Shown here one piece after another: positions 1-8,547 of a stretch of DNA of 64,000 nucleotides. Location: the NCBI RefSeq assembly GCF_036492245.1, contig NZ_AP025286.1, positions 1,798,001 to 1,862,000 on the forward strand, given 5' to 3'. The translations under genes and the position numbers were made by a program. Below the pieces are notes generated by a model. That model had not been told where the DNA came from. It searched no databases and saw nothing but the letters and a program-made list of their open reading frames with translations. The DNA is from Treponema bryantii. GTDB taxonomy: Bacteria; Spirochaetota; Spirochaetia; Treponematales; Treponemataceae. Position 1 is the stretch's first letter; each line of letters opens with the position of its first letter.

Positions 1-183
1 ACTTTCTTTGGTAAGAATCATCAGATTTATGAAAAGATTTTACTGAATCCAGATAAGGTTGGAATCTTTACATTCTTTGCTTCAATTCCGGGTGCACTTG
101 TACTTACAGGAATTTTAATTTATTTCTTCCTTTTCATTCATAATAAAATGAGAATCATTTCAAGCAGAGGAGAAAAAAGATGA
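1..183 (+). CDS. rnfE: RnfE-like electron transport subunit, C-terminal fragment
   Basis: The frame is open from the window edge to TGA at 181-183, giving about 60 residues: one strongly hydrophobic segment containing PGALVLTG, followed by a basic tail (HNKMRIISSRGEKR). The PGA..LG pattern at the last membrane helix resembles the C-terminus of RnfE, a NqrD/RnfE-family membrane subunit of the ferredoxin:NAD oxidoreductase. The stop overlaps the next start by ATGA, and the next two genes resemble RnfA and RnfB, which matches the usual ...G-E-A-B order. The call rests mainly on that order because only the tail is visible; RnfG or RnfD are less likely. Confidence 0.55.
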   Translation, partial: TFFGKNHQIYEKILLNPDKVGIFTFFASIPGALVLTGILIYFFLFIHNKMRIISSRGEKR

Positions 184-743
184 TTTACTTTTATACTTTT
201 CTTTACTATTCATTATTTTCTTCTGTAGTTTTGATTTATGGAATTGGACTTAATAAGATTGCAGAAATTGGAATTGTAAAATTCAAAGAACCTATATTCT
301 ATGTAAAATGTTCTGTTTCAATAATTTCCTCAAGTGTGATTTCCTGGCTTCTGACTTATTATCTGTTAGTGCCACTTCAGATTACAGAATTGTATCCGCT
401 TATCTGCTTTATTGTATATGCAAGTATAAGTACTTTCCTTGGAGGAATTGTCAGACTTACAACAGGTAGACTAACCTCAGAATTTGCAGTTTCATATCTT
501 GTAATTCTTCTTTCAATTACAGAAAGTTCATCATTGCTTTTTACACTTTTTATAAGTGTATGCTGTCTGTTATCTATGCTTATCATCATACCATTCAGCC
601 TTACATTTAGAAGAAGGGTATGCAGTAACGGCCGTTTTCTGGATGAAAAATATTATAGTCTTTATTTCCTTTTCCTTGCAATTTTAATACTTCTGCTTTC
701 TGTATGGGATATCGTATGGCTTAATCCGGAGGTTATAAAGTGA
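180..743 (+). CDS. rnfA: RnfA-like membrane subunit lacking the conserved cysteines
   Basis: This 187-residue integral membrane protein has about six hydrophobic segments and the length of RnfA. The stretch WLLTYYLLVPLQITELYPL lines up with the WLI..W.L.PL...YLRTL region of RnfA/RsxA, and the following segment keeps the RnfA pattern of a helix ending in R.T. In the family, two half-membrane motifs (LGLCPF and TTNCAVLG) each carry a cysteine that helps hold a [2Fe-2S] cluster with RnfE. Here the equivalent positions read YGIGLNKIAEI and LLSITESSSLLF, with no cysteine. It overlaps both neighbours by 4 bp (ATGA), so it is translationally coupled in the rnf operon. It is either a specialised or a degenerating subunit. 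Confidence 0.6.
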   Translation: MIYFYTFLYYSLFSSVVLIYGIGLNKIAEIGIVKFKEPIFYVKCSVSIISSSVISWLLTYYLLVPLQITELYPLICFIVYASISTFLGGIVRLTTGRLTSEFAVSYLVILLSITESSSLLFTLFISVCCLLSMLIIIPFSLTFRRRVCSNGRFLDEKYYSLYFLFLAILILLLSVWDIVWLNPEVIK

Positions 744-1345
744 TTTTAAGAATTATTCTGCTCATATTATTTCTGCTGCTGCTTATAATGCTTACTTTTT
801 TTACATTATATATTCTCATTCCTTCGATCAATAAACAGGATAGAAAAAATGAAGATCCACTAGTACCGCTTCATTTATCTCCTGTAATTCTTCCGGAAGA
901 GAAAAAATATAATCCTTCAGATAAAAAAGCATACGTTCTCTGTTCATGTCATAAAGAATGCAATCTTAATCGTTCTTTATTCAATGAAGAATATACCTGT
1001 ATTATGGCAAAAACAGTTTTTGGTTCTTCACTTGACTGTAAATATGCATGTCTTGGTCTTGGAGACTGTGTAAAAATTTGTCCTCAGGAAGCAATTAAAA
1101 TTGAGAATATGACTGCAATTATTACAAACAATTGTTGTGGTTGTGGAAAATGTGTTTCTATCTGTCCTCAGAAAATTATTGATTTAATTCCAACTGATAC
1201 TAAAAAAGCAGTAGTCTGCGGTAATGAAACAGGAGAAATGACTTCCTGTACAAAACTAAAATCTGAAGAAAATATCAGCTGGGGTGATAAAAAAGACTTT
1301 AAAATCTGGGACTTTTGTTATAGAATAATAAAGCGTTTAAAATAA
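740..1345 (+). CDS. rnfB: RnfB-like ferredoxin subunit, short form
   Basis: Residues 3-27 form one membrane anchor, followed by a soluble linker and a cysteine-rich domain. The order C68/C70, C74, C87, then CLGLGDCVKICP (C104, C110, C114) and CCGCGKCVSICP (C132-C142) is the C-terminal half of RnfB, which passes electrons from ferredoxin into the membrane complex. The family normally has an extra [4Fe-4S] domain (Fe-S domain with CGYPGC-type motif) directly after the anchor. Here that region (residues 28-64) has no cysteine and is only a short acidic/proline linker, and the total of 201 residues is short for RnfB. It is the last rnf gene, and the start overlaps rnfA by 4 bp. Confidence 0.65.
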   Translation: MILRIILLILFLLLLIMLTFFTLYILIPSINKQDRKNEDPLVPLHLSPVILPEEKKYNPSDKKAYVLCSCHKECNLNRSLFNEEYTCIMAKTVFGSSLDCKYACLGLGDCVKICPQEAIKIENMTAIITNNCCGCGKCVSICPQKIIDLIPTDTKKAVVCGNETGEMTSCTKLKSEENISWGDKKDFKIWDFCYRIIKRLK

Positions 1346-1438
1346 CGCAGGTACCTTTGGGGAAGGGTTCTAAAAAAATCTTAATTTAAATATGGAGAGA
1401 AAATCGGCTGCTGGTGGTGGGGTGCCGTATAAAGGATA

Positions 1439-3439
1439 ATGGGTTCAATATACGTCAGCTTCATTGTAAAATCAGTACCAGTATGCACAGATAATACTGA
1501 GCTATTAGAAAAAAGCTTCCAGTCTATTTATAAGCCGATTATTAAATATTTATATTCTCATCCTACATTCTCCCTGTCATTTACCTTTTCAGGCTGTCAG
1601 ATTCAATACTTCAAAAAAAGAAAAAATGAACTCATAACAATTCTGCGTGAACTTGTTGACCGTAAACAGGTTGAAATACTTGGTGGTGGTTATAATGATC
1701 CGCTGTTACCATTATTAAACTCAGTTGACCGTAATGGACAGATAGACCTTCTGACTTCTGAAATCAGACAGACTTTTGGAAAACGTCCGCGTGGAATGAC
1801 TCTTTTCCAGGACTGCTGGGATTCTTCTCTCGTAAATAATATTCATACCTGTGGACTTGAATATGTAATTTTGAGCAGTTCTCTTGTTCCAGAATCTAAA
1901 CGTTCTTTCCTTCCTATTTTTATGAGCGATCTTGGAAAGAATGTTGATATTTTCCTTTATTATAATGATCTTGTTCCAGACGAAGAAATGCTCGCTGAAG
2001 AGTTTATATACAACGTTGAAAAATCTGTTTTAAAGATAGAAAAGAAGGATACTCATCTTCAGCTTGATGCAGACAGAATTGTTGCAATTACACTTACTCC
2101 AAAACAAGCCGCTAAATTGAATGAATCAAAATGGTTTGAGCGTTTGGGAAAATATATTGATGAAAATAAAGATGGTCGTGTAAAACTGACAACTTTAAAT
2201 AATTATAGAACCAACGGAATGAAGATGAAAATTCCATCATATATTCCAGTGGGTATAAGTGATGAGGTTGCTCAGATTATTCAAAACGCTTCTAACGATT
2301 CAAAGAATAAATTCCCTTCTACGATTTATGATTTCATGTATTCATATTCTGCAAGCAGAAAACTTTATAACAGAATGATGTATACAAGTCTTCTCGTAAA
2401 TCAATATAAAGCAGATAAGATGCGTAAAAAGACTGCCCGTGAAAAATTGTGGCAGGCACAGAACGGTATGTCTATTTTAAGTACATCTTCTGAACCAATT
2501 AAGAATTCTCTTTATAGACAGCAGGCTTATAAATATCTTACAGATGCCGAGAAAATGCTTCGTGGAGACGGAAACTTTAACGAATCTGTTACCTGTTTTG
2601 ATTACGACAATGATGGTATTGAAGAATATGTCTGCCGTATGGAACAGTATTTTGCATATATTTCTCTTGCCGGTGGAAGCGTTCCGGAACTTGATGTTAT
2701 AAAAGATTCCTGTAATTATGCAGATAATCTTCAGAGGACTTTTGAGTTTGATGGTTGTGATGACGAGTATGACAGAGGCTTCTTTATTGATCATCTGTTT
2801 ACACCAGCTCAGCTTGATTTATATATTCGCGGCGAACCTGCAGGTGACGGGGTATTCTCACGTATTCAATATTCTCAATTGAAATATTCTGGACAGCACC
2901 ATGAAGTTCAGCTTTGTGCAAGAGCTGTATGGAAACCAACAGGACAGACTGTTTATCTTAGAAAGAAATATGTGATTAACTCTACAGGAATGTATGTTCA
3001 GTACATTATAAAAAATGAAAGCGATAAACCTCTTGTTGCTAAATTTGCTGTAGAATCTAATCTCTGTGATATAGCATATCTTACTGAAAAGAAATGCGGT
3101 TTTAGTATTGAAACTGTTGATAATGGGGAAGTTGTTGTTCTTGATAGTGAAAAATCTTCACTGGAATTAAATAAAAAGGATAAGCTTAATAATGTTCAGT
3201 TAGTAAGACTTTCTGATAAACCAAACGGCATTTCCTTTGTATTTGAACCTAATGAAAAATGCCACTACTGTTTTACTCCAATAAAATACAACAGACCAGG
3301 CTTTGATCGTGAAAAGATTGAACCTGTAAATCTGACTTATGCTTCGTCTTTATACTGGGACATCAACATTGAACCAGGCCGGGAAACCGAAAAGAGCATT
3401 AACTTTACGATTATCCCGGTTAAGAAGATTAAGAAATAG
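1439..3439 (+). CDS. GH57-like protein with DUF1925/DUF1926-type C-terminus, probably inactive
   Basis: The 666-residue protein follows the plan of GH57 4-alpha-glucanotransferases and alpha-amylases: an N-terminal barrel with LSFTFSG and VEILGGGYNDPLLPLL (family: vElLgGgyyePiLp), then beta-rich C-terminal domains with the DYDNDGIEEYV, AYISLAGGSVPELD and RGFFIDHLF landmarks of DUF1925/1926. The family nucleophile lies in a L-T-E-R-V-W-type motif; here the aligned segment is TLFQDCW (Q124). The HQP motif near the N-terminus reads KSVPVCTDN, and the HDDGEKFG acid/base loop is replaced by TLTPKQAAK (about 218-226). It may therefore bind glucans or act in regulation rather than hydrolyse. AAGGA lies only 2-3 nt from the ATG, so the start is not firm. 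Its end overlaps the convergent decarboxylase gene by 11 bp. Confidence 0.7.
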   Translation: MGSIYVSFIVKSVPVCTDNTELLEKSFQSIYKPIIKYLYSHPTFSLSFTFSGCQIQYFKKRKNELITILRELVDRKQVEILGGGYNDPLLPLLNSVDRNGQIDLLTSEIRQTFGKRPRGMTLFQDCWDSSLVNNIHTCGLEYVILSSSLVPESKRSFLPIFMSDLGKNVDIFLYYNDLVPDEEMLAEEFIYNVEKSVLKIEKKDTHLQLDADRIVAITLTPKQAAKLNESKWFERLGKYIDENKDGRVKLTTLNNYRTNGMKMKIPSYIPVGISDEVAQIIQNASNDSKNKFPSTIYDFMYSYSASRKLYNRMMYTSLLVNQYKADKMRKKTAREKLWQAQNGMSILSTSSEPIKNSLYRQQAYKYLTDAEKMLRGDGNFNESVTCFDYDNDGIEEYVCRMEQYFAYISLAGGSVPELDVIKDSCNYADNLQRTFEFDGCDDEYDRGFFIDHLFTPAQLDLYIRGEPAGDGVFSRIQYSQLKYSGQHHEVQLCARAVWKPTGQTVYLRKKYVINSTGMYVQYIIKNESDKPLVAKFAVESNLCDIAYLTEKKCGFSIETVDNGEVVVLDSEKSSLELNKKDKLNNVQLVRLSDKPNGISFVFEPNEKCHYCFTPIKYNRPGFDREKIEPVNLTYASSLYWDINIEPGRETEKSINFTIIPVKKIKK

Positions 3440-4889
3440 CGAGCTTTTTAATCAATTCCTTCAATTCATCCAGTTTCTCGTGAGTCACGCGCGGATTCAA
3501 GAGTGTAAACTTAAGGCAAACACGGCCGTCGCTTACTGTCTGACCAATAATTGTTCCGTGCTCGTGAATTAAAGTACGGCGAACCTTTTTATTGATTTCG
3601 TCGAGATCTTCACCAGAAAGACTGTCATTTCCCTTATATCTGAATACAACTGAACTGATTTCCGGTTCTGTAATTACTGCAAAGTCTGAATCGTTACGGA
3701 GAATGCTGTAAAGGTATGCAGCATTCTCCATGCTTGTTGTGATGATTTTACTCCAGCCGTCACGGCCTCTTGTCTGAAAACTCATCCATACTTTGAGTGC
3801 ATCAAAGCGGCGGGTTGTCTGCATAGATTTATCTACGAGGTTAGTGTAGCCGTCTTCTTCATCTTCCTCGCGGTTGAGGTAATCTGCGTGAATTGTGAGG
3901 GCATCGAATGAGCTTCCATCCTTAAGAAGAACTGCAGAGCAGGAAATTGGCATAAGGAACATTTTATGGAAATCGACCGTGATAGAATCACAGAGAGAAA
4001 GTCCTTTTACGCGGTCGCTGTATTTTTGACTCATAATCACACCTGAGCCGTAAGCAGCATCAGCATGAAGCCACATGTTGTGTTCACGGGCAAGCTGGCT
4101 GAGTTCCTCGAGTGGGTCAATACTTCCGAAATCTGTTGTTCCTACTGTTCCAACAATAAGGAAAGGAATATTTCCGGCTTTTATATCTGCTTCGATGAGG
4201 GAACGTAGGGCAGAAACGTCCATTTTTTTACGGCTGTCTACAGGAACTTTTACGACTGATTTATAACCAAGTCCCATAATATGGCATGACTTTTCCATAG
4301 AGAAGTGTGAAATCTCGCTTGTATACATGCGGAGTTTAGAACATTTCTCATCAAGTCCATATTTTTTGACATCATAATTCAGGTGTTTATTGCAGAACCA
4401 GTCGCGGGCAAGTAAAAGTGCTGTCTGATTAGACTGGCTGCCGCCGCTGGTAAATACGCCATCGGCTTTTGAAGTGTCATAGCCGTAAAGTTTGCACAGA
4501 TGGCGGATTGTTTCAACTTCAATTTCTGTAGCAACAGGAGACTGATCCCAGCTGTCCATTGACTGATTAAAAGTAGAAATGATTGTTTCTGCGGCAATTG
4601 TTTCTAAAAGTGAAGGACCGTGAAGGTGAGGCATGTACTCAGTAGAAGGAGTACGCAGAAGGTTAGGAAGAACCTTTTCTTTTGTGAGTTCAAAAACCTT
4701 ATCCCAGCCAAGTCCATGCTCAGGAAGAATAGAATCCTGACGGACAATTTCTTTAAGCTCATCTGGAGTAGGTCCAGAATAGGCAGATTCGTTTACAAAA
4801 GCATCTGATACAGCCTTTGCTGTCTGCTTGAGGAGTTTGTTGTATTCTTTCCTGGCTTTTTTATCTGAAGTAAGAAAAAGGTTTTGCAT
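3429..4889 (-). CDS. ddc: PLP-dependent L-2,4-diaminobutyrate decarboxylase
   Basis: A group II PLP decarboxylase of about 486 residues. It carries the cofactor-binding motifs WLHADAAYGSG and the VDFHKMFLMP lysine motif that forms the Schiff base. Proteins of this group act on glutamate, aromatic amino acids, tyrosine or diaminobutyrate. The gene directly upstream encodes a diaminobutyrate aminotransferase, which points to decarboxylation of L-2,4-diaminobutyrate to 1,3-diaminopropane, a polyamine precursor. The start is placed at ATG 4889 (MQNLFLTSD) with GGAG about 11 nt upstream. A longer in-frame start at 4946 would translate the adjacent palindromic repeat and is rejected. A repeat separates it from dat, but no promoter is evident there, so the two are probably cotranscribed. 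Confidence 0.8.
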   Translation of the reverse strand: MQNLFLTSDKKARKEYNKLLKQTAKAVSDAFVNESAYSGPTPDELKEIVRQDSILPEHGLGWDKVFELTKEKVLPNLLRTPSTEYMPHLHGPSLLETIAAETIISTFNQSMDSWDQSPVATEIEVETIRHLCKLYGYDTSKADGVFTSGGSQSNQTALLLARDWFCNKHLNYDVKKYGLDEKCSKLRMYTSEISHFSMEKSCHIMGLGYKSVVKVPVDSRKKMDVSALRSLIEADIKAGNIPFLIVGTVGTTDFGSIDPLEELSQLAREHNMWLHADAAYGSGVIMSQKYSDRVKGLSLCDSITVDFHKMFLMPISCSAVLLKDGSSFDALTIHADYLNREEDEEDGYTNLVDKSMQTTRRFDALKVWMSFQTRGRDGWSKIITTSMENAAYLYSILRNDSDFAVITEPEISSVVFRYKGNDSLSGEDLDEINKKVRRTLIHEHGTIIGQTVSDGRVCLKFTLLNPRVTHEKLDELKELIKKLAIS

Positions 4890-4915
4890 TTTTATATCGC
4901 TCCATAAAATAAATA

Positions 4916-4985
4916 CGTCATTGCGAGGAACGAAGTGACGTGGCAATCTATATTAATGGATTGCCACGCTTCGCTCGCAATGACG
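4916..4985. repeat. Palindromic repeat, family R1 (copy 1)
   Basis: CGTCATTGCGAG at 4916 and CTCGCAATGACG at 4974 form the ends of a near-perfect long palindrome with a second inner stem (GGCAATC.../GATTGCC). It lies between dat and ddc in the transcript. Related copies occur at 26521 and 27283. Similar TCATTGCGAG...GAAGCAATC repeats are known from many bacterial genomes. Confidence 0.85.
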
Positions 4986-5016
4986 TTATTTATATTGATA
5001 ATTATGTTTCATTAAA

Positions 5017-6366
5017 TTATTTATATTTCTTATCAATCTCAAGTACACACTTCTCGAAAATCTTCCAGGCTTTGCCGAGATCTTCGTCTGTGATGTTCAG
5101 TGCACACAGACAGCGCATAACTGCACCATTGCGGCCGCCTTTTTCTACGATAAGTCCGTTTTCAAAGCACATCTTCTGTACAGCAGCAGCAATTTCACCG
5201 CTTGCAGGAAGAGAACCGATGCAGTCTGGAGTTCCTTTTGGATCAACAAACTCAGTTCCAACCATAAGTCCTTTACCACGTACATCACCGATAATGCTTA
5301 CATGCTTCTGAAGGTCGCGGAGATTAGAACGAATCAAATCACCTTTGCGAACAACATCAGCAAGGAAATCTGGCTGTGAAACACGGTTCAAAAGAACTGT
5401 TCCGGCCTTCATAGCAAGCTGGTTACCACGGAAGGTACCTGCATGTGCTCCGGCTGTCCACTTGTCGAGTTCTTTATTATAAACTACAACTGCCATTGGC
5501 TGTGAACCGCCGATTGCTTTAGAAAGTAAAAGTACATCAGGAACGATATCAGCATATTCAAAAGCAAAAAGCTTTCCGCTGCGTCCCATACCGCACTGAA
5601 TTTCATCTACAATAAGAGGGATGTCGAGTTCTTTTGTTACGCGACGTACTGTCTGAAGGAACTCAACAGGAGCTGGAATTACACCGCCTTCACCCTGAAT
5701 TGGTTCAAGGATTACGCAGGCTGGTTTTGTGATTCCGCTTTCAGGGTCTTTAAGAGTGCGCTCAAAGAAATTACATGCTGCCTTTACACCGGCATCTCCG
5801 CCAAGTCCAAATGGATCGCGGTAAGCATAAGGGTAAGGGAAGCTGTGTACATCAGGCATAAGACCAGTAACTGCAGTTTTTGCATGGAGATTTCCCATGC
5901 AGGCAAGTGGGCCTTGTCCCATTCCATGGTAACCGCCGGCAAAGGAGATTACAGATGAACGGCCTGTTGCAGTTTTACAGAGCTTAATTGCAGCGTCTGT
6001 TGCATCAGTTCCTGATGGTGAGCAGAATTGAATTTTCGCATTATTTCCTAATTCAGAAGGAAGATGGCGAAGTATCGTTTCCACGAATTCATCTTTTACA
6101 GGGGTGGTTAAATCAAGGGTATGAAGTGGTGCATCTGATTGAATCAGGTCTACCATCGCCTTGTTTACTTCGTCATCATTGTGGCCGAGTGCTAAAGTTC
6201 CCGCTCCACACAAAAAATCCAGATATTTGTTTCCTTCTACGTCCTCAACCCATGAGCCTTTGGCTTTAGCAATTGCGAATGGGAATTTTCGCGGGTAGCT
6301 ACGGGCATTAGATTCTGTGGAATCCTGTCTGGTAATGTAATACTGATTTGTGCCTTTTTCCGACAT
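5017..6366 (-). CDS. dat: Diaminobutyrate--2-oxoglutarate aminotransferase
   Basis: A class III PLP aminotransferase of 449 residues, the normal length for Dat/EctB. Visible landmarks are FLCGAGTLALGHND near the N-terminus, the FCSPSGTDATDAAIKL cofactor-phosphate region, PACVILEPIQGEGGV, the VDEIQCGMGRSG aspartate motif and the LLSKAIGGSQPMAVV lysine motif. The reaction makes L-2,4-diaminobutyrate from aspartate semialdehyde with glutamate as amino donor. No ectoine synthesis genes are adjacent; a decarboxylase follows instead, so the product is probably 1,3-diaminopropane. GGAG lies 6 nt before the ATG. Transcription probably starts in the shared divergent region at 6397-6522. Confidence 0.85.
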   Translation of the reverse strand: MSEKGTNQYYITRQDSTESNARSYPRKFPFAIAKAKGSWVEDVEGNKYLDFLCGAGTLALGHNDDEVNKAMVDLIQSDAPLHTLDLTTPVKDEFVETILRHLPSELGNNAKIQFCSPSGTDATDAAIKLCKTATGRSSVISFAGGYHGMGQGPLACMGNLHAKTAVTGLMPDVHSFPYPYAYRDPFGLGGDAGVKAACNFFERTLKDPESGITKPACVILEPIQGEGGVIPAPVEFLQTVRRVTKELDIPLIVDEIQCGMGRSGKLFAFEYADIVPDVLLLSKAIGGSQPMAVVVYNKELDKWTAGAHAGTFRGNQLAMKAGTVLLNRVSQPDFLADVVRKGDLIRSNLRDLQKHVSIIGDVRGKGLMVGTEFVDPKGTPDCIGSLPASGEIAAAVQKMCFENGLIVEKGGRNGAVMRCLCALNITDEDLGKAWKIFEKCVLEIDKKYK

Positions 6367-6396
6367 AAACGTTCTCCACTACGACAGCGAATTCGC

Positions 6397-6522
6397 TGTA
6401 AATATTTTAATGTAAGTAAGTCACTGTACACTAAAAAAATATTTTATGCAATGTAAATTTTTACAATTTTTATAACTAATTATTAACTGACAATCATACT
6501 TACTTATGTTAAAATATTTACA
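6397..6522. promoter_or_regulatory. Divergent promoter region with mirrored 25-bp elements
   Basis: A 25-bp element at 6498-6522 (ACTTACTTATGTTAAAA then TATTTACA) recurs as its reverse complement at 6397-6421 with two mismatches. Each copy points toward its own gene, dat on the left and the LUD gene on the right, and contains an AT-rich TTAAAATATTTA -10-like part. Midway, 6452-6465 is the palindrome TGTAAATTTTTACA, whose TGTAAA/TTTACA half-site also ends each mirrored copy. This suggests one regulator acting on both promoters. Confidence 0.55.
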
Positions 6523-6543
6523 TCTTAAAAAAGGAAGGTGTGT

Positions 6544-7185
6544 ATGTTAGAACCTTTGAAAAAACGAAATGATTTGGCTGGGCCTAAGGTTGTTGAGGCG
6601 CTTAAAAAACGACATTTTGAGGCTTATTATATTTCTGACAGTAAAGATGTTGCGGCTAAGGTGCTGGAGCTTATTCCTGCTGATCACTCGGTAAGCTGGG
6701 GTGGAACTATGACTGTTGATGCCCTTGGAATCAAAAAAATGCTGGCAGATAAAGGCTATAAAATTATTGACCGTGCAACTGCAAAAAGTCCTGAAGAAAG
6801 CGAAGAACTTATGCATCAGGCTTTGAATTGCGGTACCTTCCTTATGAGTTCTAATGCTATTACAGAAACTGGTGAACTCTTTAATATTGACGGAAAGGGA
6901 AATCGTGTTGCGGCTCTCTGTTATGGACCTAAAAATATTCTGATTATTGCCGGAATGAATAAAATCGTAAAGGATATGGATGCAGCTTATTCACGTGTAA
7001 GAAATTATGCCGCTCCTGTAAATAATCAGCGATTCCCAGACTCAAAAGCTCCTTGTTCACTTACTGGAGAATGTGCAAACTGTCTGAGCCCGGATTCTAT
7101 CTGCTGTCAGTTTGTAGAAACCCGCATGTGTCGACCTGAAGGACGTATTAAGATTATTCTTGTTGGCGAGGATCTTGGTATCTAA
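6544..7185 (+). CDS. LUD-domain protein (LutC/DUF162 family)
   Basis: About 213 residues of the LUD fold. Typical features are the SWGGTMTVDALGI segment after a beta strand, SSNAITETGELFNIDGKGNRVA and YGPKNILIIAGMNKIV, then a cysteine-rich tail CSLTGECANC...ICCQFVETRMC that could bind metal or an Fe-S cluster. Members include LutC of the L-lactate oxidation complex, but stand-alone LUD proteins such as this one have no assigned reaction, and lutA/lutB are absent here. The ATG at 6544 has AAGGAAGG 5 nt upstream; a GTG at 6538 lies inside that ribosome site and is rejected. It probably shares regulation with dat through the mirrored promoter. The next gene begins directly at the stop codon. Confidence 0.8.
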   Translation: MLEPLKKRNDLAGPKVVEALKKRHFEAYYISDSKDVAAKVLELIPADHSVSWGGTMTVDALGIKKMLADKGYKIIDRATAKSPEESEELMHQALNCGTFLMSSNAITETGELFNIDGKGNRVAALCYGPKNILIIAGMNKIVKDMDAAYSRVRNYAAPVNNQRFPDSKAPCSLTGECANCLSPDSICCQFVETRMCRPEGRIKIILVGEDLGI

Positions 7186-8532
7186 ATGAAACTTCCTGGA
7201 TTGTCCCGAATTAAAAAGGTCGGGTTTGTTCTTATCATCATAAATCTTAGTCTTACATTTTTACTTACGGGGCAATCTGCAATCACTCATCCGCTGGGAG
7301 AGCTTTCACCAGATTCAGATGAAGTGATTTCTTATAAGGGAAGCCGAAATTATAAATTTACAGAACGCAGTGATTTACGTGTTTATCAGAATGGAAAATA
7401 TGTGGGGCTGCAAAGTAAAATCGTTTCTGCGTTTATTATTCCAGGCTGGACAGATAAAGGTCTCGTCTATGAAGGAGACTTTTTTGTAGATCAGGATACA
7501 AACCGAAACAAAACACAGGTTGCGCTTGGTATTCATGAAGCAATTCCTTCTTCTTTTCTTATAAATGATGATGGCAATTTGACAATGCTTGTTGATAACG
7601 GATATCCAAGTTTCAGAAGTTTTCCGGCTTATTCTGCCCATAAACTCAAAAAGGGTGATGTTTGGGAAGCAAAAGCAATCAGAGCTGTTGATCCTCTTTC
7701 TAAAGGCATAATCACAAAAATGCCGATTTACGTTCAATATATTTATACCGGCGATGACGTTTATAATGGAGAACCGGTATATCTTATTTCCGCTCAGTGG
7801 GCGACCCGTTACAATATGGGTGGAACGACAATGTATGTTGACTGGGGAGGAGATAAAGAACTTTCCTATGCTCAGGGCAGTCATAAAGCAACAGTTATCG
7901 TAAGCAAACAGACAGGAGCTGCTTTTGTTATCCGTGATAACGTGGATGAAACTTTTGTTTATACTGATGGAAATAAATATCAGTTTAAAGGAACTATTTC
8001 TCTGTTCACTGAATATCCGCCGGCAATAGACAGAAGCAAGCTGATTGCGGCTCTTAAGCATATGGAACTTCTGGATGATGATGAGGCGGAAAATTTACTG
8101 CAACGACCGATTTATGAACAACTGAAAAAAAAGCTTGAAGAAAATCAAACAAATAAAACAGCTCCAATTACAGTAGACAACACTGAAGCTGGAATCCGCC
8201 TTACAATTCAAAATCTTCAGTTTAAAGCAGATAGTGCACAGCTTCTTCCCGGTGAAGAAAAACGACTTGATCAGATTGCTGAAATCCTGAAGCTCGCAGA
8301 AGGTGCTCAGTTTATGATTGAAGGACATACAGCTGATACTGGTTATGAAGCTGGTGAATTGATGCTCTCAAAGGAACGTGCTTATTCAATTGCTGATGCA
8401 CTTTCTAAACGGGGAATCAGTAAAGAAAGATTTATCTGCAAGGGAAGTGGAAGTAAAAAACCGATTGCCTCAAACGATACTGCAGAGGGCAAAGCATTAA
8501 ACAGACGCGTAGAAATTACTATATTAGATTGA
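7186..8532 (+). CDS. Periplasmic/outer-membrane OmpA-family protein
   Basis: The 448-residue protein starts with a basic N-terminus and a hydrophobic segment (about 15-31), a probable signal peptide or anchor. Next comes a long beta-rich region without a recognisable domain, with many aromatic and Gly residues, and then an OmpA C-terminal domain at about 345-446. The OmpA part shows LQFKADSAQLLPGEEKRLD, IEGHTADTG, LSKERAYSIADALSKRGI and ALNRRVEITI, the residues that hold peptidoglycan diaminopimelate or ornithine. It probably tethers the envelope to peptidoglycan. ATG follows the TAA of the LUD gene without a gap. Spirochaetes have several proteins with a similar large N-terminal domain of unknown role. 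Confidence 0.75.
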   Translation: MKLPGLSRIKKVGFVLIIINLSLTFLLTGQSAITHPLGELSPDSDEVISYKGSRNYKFTERSDLRVYQNGKYVGLQSKIVSAFIIPGWTDKGLVYEGDFFVDQDTNRNKTQVALGIHEAIPSSFLINDDGNLTMLVDNGYPSFRSFPAYSAHKLKKGDVWEAKAIRAVDPLSKGIITKMPIYVQYIYTGDDVYNGEPVYLISAQWATRYNMGGTTMYVDWGGDKELSYAQGSHKATVIVSKQTGAAFVIRDNVDETFVYTDGNKYQFKGTISLFTEYPPAIDRSKLIAALKHMELLDDDEAENLLQRPIYEQLKKKLEENQTNKTAPITVDNTEAGIRLTIQNLQFKADSAQLLPGEEKRLDQIAEILKLAEGAQFMIEGHTADTGYEAGELMLSKERAYSIADALSKRGISKERFICKGSGSKKPIASNDTAEGKALNRRVEITILD

Positions 8533-8547
8533 TATAATAAAAGTATT

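Noticed and set aside
4890-4946. A 19-codon N-terminal extension of the diaminobutyrate decarboxylase
   Set aside because: It translates the R1 repeat, and a better start with a ribosome site exists at 4889.
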